Part shown: piece by piece, positions 52,694 through 60,503 of the stretch | Layout of the letters: every line of letters starts with the position of its first letter | Numbering within the stretch: position 1 is the first letter of the stretch | The notes under the pieces: generated by a model | What the model was told of the DNA's origin: nothing | Seen by the model: the letters and a program-made list of their open reading frames with translations, nothing else | The model's database searches: none | Translations under genes and position numbers: made by a program | NCBI GenBank assembly: GCA_947441615.1 | Contig: CANEUH010000001.1 | Coordinates: 62,001-126,000, forward strand | DNA: 64,000 nt | From: Bacteriovoracaceae bacterium | GTDB lineage: Bacteria; Bdellovibrionota; Bacteriovoracia; Bacteriovoracales; Bacteriovoracaceae | Reading direction: 5' to 3'

Positions 52694-53047
52694 GTGGGAC
52701 TGATTCTCCTGGTAGATGAAAATAAATTTGTGACGGATCTCTTAGATAAAGTCTTCAAAAAGAAGAACTTAGCATTCTATACATTGAATTCTGCCAAGGA
52801 TTTTGTTTACCTTGTGAATGACTTAAAACCAGAGCTGATTGTGATTGATTCTAAGACGGCGCTCAATGAGATGGCCGACTTAAAGAAGCAGATTGATGGT
52901 TCCAAGGAACTTGGAGCTCTTCCCTGGATTATTCTCGGTGAATCCTCCGAGTTAGCTTTTATTCCCAATAAAATCGGCCAAATCAATCGTCCATTTGACC
53001 CTTTTCATATTCCAGATCTGATTGAAAAGATTGTAAAATCTAACTAG
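52694..53047 (+). CDS. Degenerate receiver-domain (CheY-like) protein
   Basis: The 118-residue protein is a single receiver domain. VGLILLVDENKFVTDLLDKV starts the first strand with the acidic pair (DE), ELIVIDSKT holds the phospho-acceptor Asp, and WIILGESSE the fourth strand. The fifth-strand Lys is Arg (INRPFD where KPF is usual), and the switch Thr is changed. Phosphorylation chemistry may be impaired. Start: GTG 52694 with AAGGAT seven bases upstream. A short open frame follows it. Confidence 0.65.
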   Translation: MGLILLVDENKFVTDLLDKVFKKKNLAFYTLNSAKDFVYLVNDLKPELIVIDSKTALNEMADLKKQIDGSKELGALPWIILGESSELAFIPNKIGQINRPFDPFHIPDLIEKIVKSN

Positions 53048-53067
53048 TCTTAATTTTAGAGGAATAA

Positions 53068-53163
53068 ATGAATCGAGATAAAATCGTCCTTACCGCGGGA
53101 ATCACTTTGACATTATTAGTCTTCGCTTTGACGCTTTACTTCCGAAGTGGTGCCTTCCGCTGA
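53068..53163 (+). CDS. 31-residue single-helix membrane peptide
   Basis: A small frame (MNRDKIVLTAGITLTLLVFA then LTLYFRSGAFR) has AGAGGA six bases before the ATG and a hydrophobic helix of about 20 residues. It follows the receiver gene by 20 bases in the same direction. Its last 48 bases overlap the end of the minus-strand DnaA-like gene. It looks like a genuine small membrane protein, though too short for certainty. Confidence 0.5.
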   Translation: MNRDKIVLTAGITLTLLVFALTLYFRSGAFR

Positions 53164-53526
53164 TTTATAAGAACCAAACTTTGGAGTAGGTAGTCGTTCT
53201 GATTGTGAAAGGAAAAAAGAAGAAAGTTTTTTATCCATAACGCTCAGGAGAATATCTACGAGCTCATGATAATGAGTGTGAATCCATTGGGCAGTGAAAT
53301 GATTGGGAACTTCAAGGATAAGAACATTATCAGAGATCACGAGAGGCTTTACGTTCTTAAACCATTGATGATGAATCTCTGGCCCTAAAACATCTGTAAG
53401 CTGATCAGATAAAATTGACCATAAGTATGAAGCCTTCACAACGGGGTGAGCGAGATTAAGGCTTTTTTCTTTTAACTGCGCTTTTTTTGCAGTCCAACGA
53501 AGTTTAAGGTTACGTTTTTTTTTCAT
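53116..53526 (-). CDS. Stand-alone DnaA N-terminal (domain I)-like protein
   Basis: The product has 136 residues. The core (about 35-98) matches DnaA domain I: LWSILSDQLTDVL, then IHHQWFKNVKPLVISDNVLI, then LEVPNHFTAQWIHTHYHELV. In DnaA this domain binds DnaB and regulators and self-associates. Here the ATPase and DNA-binding domains are absent. The N-terminus is basic (MKKKRNLKLRWTAKKAQLKE). It has no Shine-Dalgarno; the bases before ATG read CTCTCCTCCCC. It follows hflX in the same direction. Confidence 0.65.
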   Translation of the reverse strand: MKKKRNLKLRWTAKKAQLKEKSLNLAHPVVKASYLWSILSDQLTDVLGPEIHHQWFKNVKPLVISDNVLILEVPNHFTAQWIHTHYHELVDILLSVMDKKLSSFFLSQSERLPTPKFGSYKSAEGTTSEVKRQSED

Positions 53527-53575
53527 GGGGAGGAGAGATTAGTCCCTAAGAAAAAAACTGACAACAAAATTCCGA

Positions 53576-54907
53576 CTAAGAGAAGGGATTATGTTCCCAT
53601 TCTTTTGCTTCTGATGGCGCCAAAATGTAGCTATTGAGACCTAGTTGTTGGAAAATGAAATCTGGTACTCGGATTCGATAAAAAATCCCTTGCTCATGAG
53701 AAACAGAGTTCATGATGTTGGCGTTCCCTCTAATTCGAGAATGAGCTTCTCCCGCCTCATAGGGAATAAAGAGGTCGTAATGGTCTTGTTTTGATAAAAA
53801 ATAATTGATGATATGGTCTCTAAGATTTTTCATATCACTTTCATCATATGATGAAACGAGAAAGCTGTTTGGATAGTTGCGCATAATGATTCGCGCTCTC
53901 ACTGGATCATTAAGTAAATCCTTTTTATTAAATACAATCACCTGCTCTTTTTCTTCGATCTTTAGATCTTTCAACACTTCTTGAGTTACTTGAATGTGCT
54001 TTTGATAATTAGGGTCAGAGATATCACAAACAATAACAAGAAGATCTGCTTCCATCGCAGATTCAAGCGTTGTTTTGAATCCTTGAATCAGTGTATTGGG
54101 TAAATTTGAAATAAAGCCCACCGTATCAATCATAATCATGGGTGGCTTAGAATCTGGATTTAGCGTTCTAAAAGTTGAATCGAGAGTCGCAAAAAGCTTG
54201 TTCTCTTCAAGAACATTCACTTTACACAAACGATTCATGACTGATGATTTTCCTGCATTCGTGTAACCAACGAGTGCAGCCGTAACGGCTTGGTTTTGGC
54301 GTTTTTTTCTTTGTTGTTCTCGGGATCTTTGAACTTCGTCGAGTTGTTTTTTATAAAATTCGATCCTCTCCCGGACCATCCGTCTATCAAGTTCAAGTTG
54401 CTGTTCACCTTCCCCACCAATCGCCGCTCCGGAAGCACGCTGTTTAGAGAAGTGACCCCACATACTCGTTAAGCGGGGTAATAGATACTTTAGACGTGAG
54501 ATTTCGATTTGAATCTTCGCCTCTTTGGTTCTTGCATGAAGAGCAAAGATTTCTAAAATGATAGTATTTCTATCGACAGCTTCAAGTTTCGTAATTTCTT
54601 TTATGTTTCTCGCCTGTGAAGCGGTTAACTCAAAGTCAAAAACAAGAACTTGAGAGCCTTCTTCTCTGGCGGCATCTGCAATTTCTTCTAACTTGCCTTC
54701 TCCGAGCATTGTCGCAGGATCAATTTGCTTTCTATTTTGGACATACTCTTCACCAGGAACTAACCCAAGTGTACGAAGTAGTTCTCTTAATTCTCTAAGC
54801 GAATTATTTGTCTCGAGTATCGTGGAATGATTTTCAAACTTATCACAAACGATTGATACGAGAGATGCTTTTTGCCCTAATGGCAGTTTAAATTCTTCCT
54901 GATTCAC
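53576..54907 (-). CDS. hflX: HflX ribosome-splitting GTPase
   Basis: HflX binds the 50S subunit and rescues stalled ribosomes. The 443-residue protein has the N-terminal GTP-binding-associated domain with ASVSIVC-like start and EYVQNRKQIDPATMLGEGKL, a glycine-rich/helical linker (RASGAAIGGEGEQQLELDRR), G1 GYTNAGKSSVMNRL (about 212-225), G3 DTVGFISNLP and G4 NKKD, followed by the C-terminal domain. Start is GTG 54907, overlapping the panC stop (GTGA). It is read with the coenzyme A genes. Confidence 0.92.
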   Translation of the reverse strand: MNQEEFKLPLGQKASLVSIVCDKFENHSTILETNNSLRELRELLRTLGLVPGEEYVQNRKQIDPATMLGEGKLEEIADAAREEGSQVLVFDFELTASQARNIKEITKLEAVDRNTIILEIFALHARTKEAKIQIEISRLKYLLPRLTSMWGHFSKQRASGAAIGGEGEQQLELDRRMVRERIEFYKKQLDEVQRSREQQRKKRQNQAVTAALVGYTNAGKSSVMNRLCKVNVLEENKLFATLDSTFRTLNPDSKPPMIMIDTVGFISNLPNTLIQGFKTTLESAMEADLLVIVCDISDPNYQKHIQVTQEVLKDLKIEEKEQVIVFNKKDLLNDPVRARIIMRNYPNSFLVSSYDESDMKNLRDHIINYFLSKQDHYDLFIPYEAGEAHSRIRGNANIMNSVSHEQGIFYRIRVPDFIFQQLGLNSYILAPSEAKEWEHNPFS

Positions 54908-55758
54908 TGAACCTCCACTTGCATGTTATCTAGGAGACGGGTCGAACCCATCTGGTAGACAGCAAGGATTGTAATGTTTTTTGAATGACTTATATCTTCT
55001 GAAAAAGTTTCGGAATCTCTTATCTCTAGATAATTCCAGTTCGGATCTTTGAGTGTCTCCGTGATAAAACTATTGGCCTTTGGAATATTGACCCTTTTTT
55101 GATCAATAATATTTTTAATTATTGAAAGAGTATTAAACAATAGGAGAGATGTGGATTTTTGCTCAGCTGTGAGGTACTGATTTCGACTCGACAGTGCTAG
55201 ACCCTCAATTTCTCTGATAATAGGCATTCCCTGGATTTTTATTGGTAAGGCGAGGTCATTGACCATTTGTTTTATAACTAAATATTGCTGATAGTCTTTA
55301 AGACCAAAATAGGCCTTACTTGGTTTAATAATATCAAAAAGTCTGTACACAACTGTCGCAACACCATCAAAGTGCCCAGGCCGAATCTTACCCTCAAGAA
55401 CTGTGCTTAATCCATTGACTGAAATCACCTGGTGTCTGTCTTTGGGAAACACTTCATCTGGATTTTCTGGTGCGTAGATAATAACTTTTGAATCAGGGAA
55501 ATGGATGAGAGTGTTCTCAATTAATTCAATATCTCTTTCGAGGGTTCTCGGATAGCGATTAAAATCTTCCGAAGGTCCGAACTGTTTAGGATTAACAAAA
55601 ATTGAAAAATAAACGGTTTTAAATTCTTTTAAGGCCTCATGAAGAAGAGAGATGTGTCCTTGGTGAAGATTACCCATCGTAGGAACAAATCCGATATCTA
55701 ATAATTCGGTTTGTCTCTCTTTAATGAGGTCCGAGGTCTTCAAAATACATTTAATCAT
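54904..55758 (-). CDS. panC: Pantothenate synthetase
   Basis: PanC condenses pantoate and beta-alanine with ATP. The 284-residue protein has the HIGH-like TMGNLHQGHISLL (about 27-39), VNPKQFGPSEDFNRYPRTLE (about 53-72) and KDYQQYLVIKQM (about 150-161), and SSRNQYLT; these match the family. Start: ATG 55758 overlaps the coaBC stop by eight bases (ATGATTAA); an open frame runs ten codons further upstream. Confidence 0.94.
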   Translation of the reverse strand: MIKCILKTSDLIKERQTELLDIGFVPTMGNLHQGHISLLHEALKEFKTVYFSIFVNPKQFGPSEDFNRYPRTLERDIELIENTLIHFPDSKVIIYAPENPDEVFPKDRHQVISVNGLSTVLEGKIRPGHFDGVATVVYRLFDIIKPSKAYFGLKDYQQYLVIKQMVNDLALPIKIQGMPIIREIEGLALSSRNQYLTAEQKSTSLLLFNTLSIIKNIIDQKRVNIPKANSFITETLKDPNWNYLEIRDSETFSEDISHSKNITILAVYQMGSTRLLDNMQVEVQ

Positions 55759-56980
55759 GTTTTTGACCCTCATACCATGTGACAAGTTTCTCTCCTAATT
55801 GAGCCTTACTTAGTTTTATGGGACCCTCAATTGAGTCCATTCTCACAAAAAAGTATTCCCCTTCATTTCTTTGAAAGCCCTCGACTTGAGGTGATCCTAT
55901 GAGTCCATTTGAAACTTTGTTCCCAATCATAAGATCAACCGGCTTACGATTCATCTTTTCCATGAAAACGTCTCTGGTCGTTTCCGTCTCGGCAGCAAAA
56001 CTGATCACTTTTTGATGTTTCTTTAAGTGAAGTATTTCTTTTAAGATGTCGGCAGCTTGCTTGAATGGGAGACTATTACCCATGGTCTCTTTTTTTAGTT
56101 TTACTTCTGATGGATCAAATTCAATATCTGCTATGGCCCCAGTCGAAATATATAAATCTGATCCTGGGAAAAACTTAACGGCAGCATCTTTCATCAACGC
56201 TGTGGTTGGTGTCTTTAATAGATTAAAGTGTGGATGACCCTCCAGATTTTCTACTTCTTGAGTGCACTGATGTCCTGCCAAAACTAAAACTTCATAACCA
56301 GCAGATAAAAAAGCTTTGGCGACAGAAAGACCCATCTTCCCACTAGAAGGATTGGTGATATATCTCACCGGGTCTAGTGGAGATGCCGTGGCACCCGCCG
56401 TAATAATGATTTTTTTATTTTTTTTGAGATTGGGAGTAAATGTTTCGATAAGATCAACAACTGAACTCACTTCAGGAAATTTACCTGCCCCAACATCCCC
56501 ACAGGCCAATAGACCAGAGGTTGGATTAATGATGCCCACATGAGGCATAGCACTCAGCTTCAAGACATGTTCTTTAATTCTTGGGTTATTCCACATCTCA
56601 GTGTTCATTGCCGGAAAAAGAACCACTGGTTTTTTTCCAATGGCAAGAAAAACACTTGTGAGAAGATCATTCGTGATGCCAGTCGCAAGTCTTGATAAAG
56701 TATTCGCAGAGGCCGGTGCAATAATGAGTTTATCTGCCCATTTAACAAGTTCAATGTGAAGAACAGTTGATCCTAAATTCAAATGATTTGGCCTAAAATC
56801 ATCTTGAGGAAGATAGACTGCCTCTACGCCGATATACCGGAACGTTTCTGGTTTAATAAATTCCAGAGATCCTTGAGTTAAAACAACTTTTACCTGATGT
56901 CCGTTTTTAATCAGGAGCCTTGCTACATCAAAGCTTTTGTAACTTGCGATTGAACCAGTGATTCCTAAAAGAATATTCAT
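55751..56980 (-). CDS. coaBC: Bifunctional CoaBC (phosphopantothenoylcysteine synthetase/decarboxylase)
   Basis: CoaBC converts 4'-phosphopantothenate to 4'-phosphopantetheine in two steps. The 409-residue fusion has the FMN-dependent CoaC half (GITGSIASYKSFDVARLL, H/PASANTLSRLATGI near 85-98 and the active-site ACGDVGAGKFPEV near 160-172) and the CoaB half (TAGATASPLDPVRYITNPSS, and the AAETE motif). Start: ATG 56980 overlaps the coaX stop (ATGA). All motifs are intact. Confidence 0.95.
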   Translation of the reverse strand: MNILLGITGSIASYKSFDVARLLIKNGHQVKVVLTQGSLEFIKPETFRYIGVEAVYLPQDDFRPNHLNLGSTVLHIELVKWADKLIIAPASANTLSRLATGITNDLLTSVFLAIGKKPVVLFPAMNTEMWNNPRIKEHVLKLSAMPHVGIINPTSGLLACGDVGAGKFPEVSSVVDLIETFTPNLKKNKKIIITAGATASPLDPVRYITNPSSGKMGLSVAKAFLSAGYEVLVLAGHQCTQEVENLEGHPHFNLLKTPTTALMKDAAVKFFPGSDLYISTGAIADIEFDPSEVKLKKETMGNSLPFKQAADILKEILHLKKHQKVISFAAETETTRDVFMEKMNRKPVDLMIGNKVSNGLIGSPQVEGFQRNEGEYFFVRMDSIEGPIKLSKAQLGEKLVTWYEGQKHD

Positions 56981-57720
56981 AGAATTTCTATTTGTGTTGT
57001 CATCCAATAATGAAGGGCCCAGTGTATCAAATGGGGATGGGTCTCTACAACTAGGGTCTTTTTCTCTTCCTCAAAGAAAGGCTCCCAACTACTTGATCCT
57101 CCGCCCGTGATGAGGATTTTTCTAATCTGATTATCAGAAATGATCATTTTGGCGAGTGCAGCAAAAGCGGCATAACTACCGGCCATGGCCTCTTTTGTTT
57201 CTTTTGGGAGTCCATCTTGTTTTATAAAGTTAAGTTCTACTTCTTTTAATTTTTCACCCTTCTGGAAAGAATCAAAATATGAATGTATTCCGGGAATAAT
57301 ATACCCGCCCATAAATCCGGCTTCGCTTACAACGTCCATCGTAACAAAAGTTCCGGCATCAATGATAAGAGTGGGAGTCTTATCTTTTTTAAAAGTAAAA
57401 AAGGCTTCAATTAATCTGTCTTCGCCAAGAGTCTCTTTATAGGAGACCGGCATTCCGGCAAAACGAGATCCTTTCCAATAGTCCTTCACTCTCGTGATGA
57501 GAAACCCTTGCTCCTGGAGTTTTGTGATTTCCTCTTCTCTAGACTTAACTTCACAGACGACCACACTCGAATTGTCTGCATTCATCCCAAGTTGATTGAG
57601 AAAAATACTTAATTCAGCTAAAGGAGTGACTTTGATGAGGTCCCATTTATGATTATTTTTTTGAAAAAGACCAGCGTGAGGATGAGAATTACCAAAGTCT
57701 AGTGTAATTAGTCCCTGCAT
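56977..57720 (-). CDS. coaX: Type III pantothenate kinase
   Basis: CoaX phosphorylates pantothenate, the committed step of coenzyme A synthesis, and is not inhibited by CoA. The 247-residue protein has phosphate motifs LITLDFGNSHPHAGLF (about 4-19), GEDRLIEAFFTFKK (about 98-111) and TLIIDAGTFVTMDVV (about 116-130) typical of type III enzymes. Only one base lies between panB and this gene. Confidence 0.93.
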   Translation of the reverse strand: MQGLITLDFGNSHPHAGLFQKNNHKWDLIKVTPLAELSIFLNQLGMNADNSSVVVCEVKSREEEITKLQEQGFLITRVKDYWKGSRFAGMPVSYKETLGEDRLIEAFFTFKKDKTPTLIIDAGTFVTMDVVSEAGFMGGYIIPGIHSYFDSFQKGEKLKEVELNFIKQDGLPKETKEAMAGSYAAFAALAKMIISDNQIRKILITGGGSSSWEPFFEEEKKTLVVETHPHLIHWALHYWMTTQIEIL

Positions 57721-57721
57721 A

Positions 57722-58483
57722 CTAATGCCTTTGGTCCTTTAGGTATTTTTGAATAAGTTCTTTTTTTAATTCATAAAGATTTGCAACGGGTATACAGAAT
57801 TTTGGAGGAGTTTTTGGCCCCAATTTTAACAAATCATTTATGACAAGTACCTGACCATCCGTTTGTTTCCCTGAACCAATTCCTATGGTCGGTATTTGGA
57901 GTTCTTGTGAAATTTTTGTTGCGACAGATTCTTCAACCATTTCTAGCACGATCGAAAAACAACCTGCAGCTTGAAGGGCCAAAGCTTCCTTTAATAATCT
58001 CTCTGCATCCGTTTCGTTTTTACCGTGAGTAAAATAACCACCGAGTTGATGAACTGACTGCGGCGTGAGTCCAATGTGGCCCATGACTGGAACTCCGGTT
58101 TGAGTCAGTCTTTCAATAAGCTTTAATTGGTAAGGGAAGGCACCTTCAAGCTTGATGGCTTCACACTTTGTTGCTTGAAAAAGTTTTGTCGCCGATTGAA
58201 GTCCTTGGTTTACAGTAGAATATGAACCAAAAGGAAGATCGAGGATCAAAAATTTATCGGGTGCACCTCGACGGACCGCTTTACCAAAAATTTCCATTTC
58301 AATGAGGCTCACTTCAATAGTGGTGTCATACCCCAACATGACATTGCCAAGGGAGTCTCCCACGAGAATCATATCGAGCTCGGTTTCATTTAACATGGAA
58401 GCGGTTTGGAAGTCATAGCAGGTTAAGACTTGAAGGTTTTTTTGTTTTGATTTTTTGATCTCTCGTAAATTTAATTTCTTCAT
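57722..58483 (-). CDS. panB: Ketopantoate hydroxymethyltransferase
   Basis: PanB adds a hydroxymethyl group to alpha-ketoisovalerate to make ketopantoate. The 253-residue TIM-barrel protein has YDFQTASMLNETELDMILVG, GDSLGNVMLGYDTT (about 42-55), KLEGAF near 111-116, MGHIGLTPQSVHQLGG (about 134-149) and a catalytic Glu in VLEMV. The ATG overlaps the stop of the preceding reductoisomerase-like gene (ATGA), so the two products are made together. Confidence 0.95.
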   Translation of the reverse strand: MKKLNLREIKKSKQKNLQVLTCYDFQTASMLNETELDMILVGDSLGNVMLGYDTTIEVSLIEMEIFGKAVRRGAPDKFLILDLPFGSYSTVNQGLQSATKLFQATKCEAIKLEGAFPYQLKLIERLTQTGVPVMGHIGLTPQSVHQLGGYFTHGKNETDAERLLKEALALQAAGCFSIVLEMVEESVATKISQELQIPTIGIGSGKQTDGQVLVINDLLKLGPKTPPKFCIPVANLYELKKELIQKYLKDQRH

Positions 58484-59412
58484 GGATTTTCCTGTTTCAT
58501 CTTTTCAAAGGTCATTTGCAAAGGAGAAGCCTTCCAGCGGTTGATAATCCTATTTCTTATTTCGTCTACATTTGCTTCATCGATCTCTTGATTAAACGAT
58601 CCATCTTGAATCTCGGATAAGAGTGAATTCAGATTGTTTTGAAATCCATTTGTGAATAACTTTTGAAACCCTTTTTCGGAACCTATGAGTGCATTCGGAC
58701 TGATAAGATCAAAAAATCCTTTAGGACCAACATCAACCATGGCATTTACAATTAATTTCAATTCGTGCCAACACTCAAAGTAGGCGAGCTCCGGTTCAAT
58801 CCCTTTTTCAGTTAGACCGCGGAACATTTCTGAGGCCGCATAGGGAATGAGTGAGCAGAGGAGTCCTTGCTCTGAGTAAAGATCGGCTTCGGTTTCATTT
58901 TTAATCGTTGTTTTATAAGGTCCTAAGTTGATACCAAGGGCCTTAGAGAAATTTTTCATCCACTGCTCAAATAGGAGCGAGTCACCATGAAAATGTTCTA
59001 TTGAATATACGGCACCAAGCTTGCCTTTTATTTGAAACTGCTTTCTCAATTCAGATCCAATCGACTTTGGTGCGTAGAGAACATGATTGATATTTGGGTA
59101 GAGAAGTTCAAATTGGTGCTTGAGGAGAGAGTAACCATGAGCATAAAGAATCGTTGTTCCGGGTCGAAAATGCTCTCCATAATTTTTTAAAAATTCGACA
59201 TGAAGATGATCCGGGATCAAGAGGGCATAGATTTCATCCTGAAAAAAATCACTCGATCCAATTTCTACCGCCTCTAGACCACTGGACGCAACACTTTCAA
59301 AAGAAGCATTTTTGCTCCTTAAGGCCACTCTTACTGGAAAATTTGAATCCTTAAGGTTAAAGGCCCAGGAGCGCGCCTGGTTTCCGAACCCAATGATTGT
59401 TAGTCGCATCAT
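58480..59412 (-). CDS. Ketol-acid reductoisomerase homologue, probable ketopantoate reductase
   Basis: The product has 310 residues and resembles class I IlvC. The Rossmann motif GFGNQA is at 8-13; YAHGYSL carries His92 and YAPKSIGS Lys116. The metal site keeps Asp177 and Glu181 (ETEADLYSEQ), Glu213 and Glu217 (ECWHELKLI) and Ser238 (ISPNA), at class I spacings (4, 32, 4, 21). It heads a pantothenate operon that lacks panE, so it likely reduces ketopantoate to pantoate. IlvC is known to do this in Corynebacterium. Start: ATG 59412 begins just before the Rossmann strand; no good Shine-Dalgarno is seen, and 59472 is possible. Confidence 0.8.
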   Translation of the reverse strand: MMRLTIIGFGNQARSWAFNLKDSNFPVRVALRSKNASFESVASSGLEAVEIGSSDFFQDEIYALLIPDHLHVEFLKNYGEHFRPGTTILYAHGYSLLKHQFELLYPNINHVLYAPKSIGSELRKQFQIKGKLGAVYSIEHFHGDSLLFEQWMKNFSKALGINLGPYKTTIKNETEADLYSEQGLLCSLIPYAASEMFRGLTEKGIEPELAYFECWHELKLIVNAMVDVGPKGFFDLISPNALIGSEKGFQKLFTNGFQNNLNSLLSEIQDGSFNQEIDEANVDEIRNRIINRWKASPLQMTFEKMKQENP

Positions 59413-59487
59413 AAAATTGAGGTGTTTGAAACTCCTGATCCAAGCTATCATGTTTAAGTCAGACTTGGCCAAATTTTAAGGGGAAAC

Positions 59488-60288
59488 GTGACTGATAATA
59501 ATAACCGGGCGTTCATGTATGGAGAGTCCGTATTTACTACGATGAGGCTCTTAGATGGGACCCTTTCAGACTGGGATCTTCATTACGATAGACTTCAGAA
59601 GGGTGTCGAATTTCTTTACGGTCCATTTACCGACGGGGATGACTGGACTCATAAGCTTAAAAATCGTCTGGAGTCCAAATTTCTTGATCTGTCCGGGGAT
59701 AAAATTCTTAGGCTCTCTGTTTATCGAGAGCAATCCAGAGGACTTATTCGAAGCGGATTAATTTCTGTCACTGATTTAAAGGTTCATCTCTCGCAAGGTC
59801 CATTAGACCAATCGAGATATATAGATAAAACGATAAAACTTCGTACATGCCCAGCACCAATGCGGCCTCATTGGTGGCCATCATTTCTCAAAGCTGGGAA
59901 TTATCTAGAAACAATTCTTGCTCAGAAAATGTTCATGCGACCTGATGATGATGATGTTTTATTTTTATCCCAAGATGACACGGTGTTGGAATCTTCAGTT
60001 GCCAACATCTTTGTGGTTAAACATGACAAGCTCTATACAGCTCCCTTGGGTGCAAATGTACTGGATGGAGTCATGAGGAAAAAAATTATTCTATCGGCTC
60101 CAGATGTTTTTAAAGATGTGGACGAAACAGAAACGACGATTGAGCAATTATTTAAAGCAGACGCAGTATTTGGGTGTAATTCAGTAAGAGGACTATTTAT
60201 AATAGACCGTATCGATGACCATGAGATTAAATATAATGAGGAATTTAAAGTTAAATTTGAAAGGTTAAAAAGTTTGGTTTTCAAATGA
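59488..60288 (+). CDS. pabC: Class IV aminotransferase, aminodeoxychorismate lyase-like
   Basis: The 266-residue PLP enzyme has AFMYGESVFTTMRLLDG (about 8-24), the catalytic lysine in FLKAGNYLETILAQK (about 132-146) and SSVANIFVVK (about 171-180), typical of class IV aminotransferases. PabC makes 4-aminobenzoate for folate; branched-chain or D-amino-acid transaminase activity is the alternative. Start: GTG 59488 with AAGGGG at eight bases. It overlaps yacG by four bases. Confidence 0.78.
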   Translation: MTDNNNRAFMYGESVFTTMRLLDGTLSDWDLHYDRLQKGVEFLYGPFTDGDDWTHKLKNRLESKFLDLSGDKILRLSVYREQSRGLIRSGLISVTDLKVHLSQGPLDQSRYIDKTIKLRTCPAPMRPHWWPSFLKAGNYLETILAQKMFMRPDDDDVLFLSQDDTVLESSVANIFVVKHDKLYTAPLGANVLDGVMRKKIILSAPDVFKDVDETETTIEQLFKADAVFGCNSVRGLFIIDRIDDHEIKYNEEFKVKFERLKSLVFK

Positions 60289-60503
60289 AACAATTAGAAG
60301 TTATTTGCCCAACATGCAAGAAAAAATTTAATTATTACGCTTCAAGCTTTAGACCATTTTGTGACGAAAGATGTCGCTTGATAGATTTAGGACAGTGGCT
60401 TTCAGAATCCTATTCCGTTCCTGTTCAAAAACTTACGATTGAAGAACAATTAACACTAGAGCAAATTGCCAATGAAAAAGAAAGCGATCAAGAAAACGAA
60501 TAA
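60285..60503 (+). CDS. yacG: YacG-type zinc protein (DNA gyrase inhibitor)
   Basis: The 72-residue protein binds zinc with CPTC near 8-11 and the FCDERC pair near 26-30, followed by DLGQWLSESYSVP, the standard YacG sequence. YacG inhibits DNA gyrase in E. coli. Its coding end overlaps the suhB-like gene by 32 bases. Confidence 0.92.
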   Translation: MKQLEVICPTCKKKFNYYASSFRPFCDERCRLIDLGQWLSESYSVPVQKLTIEEQLTLEQIANEKESDQENE

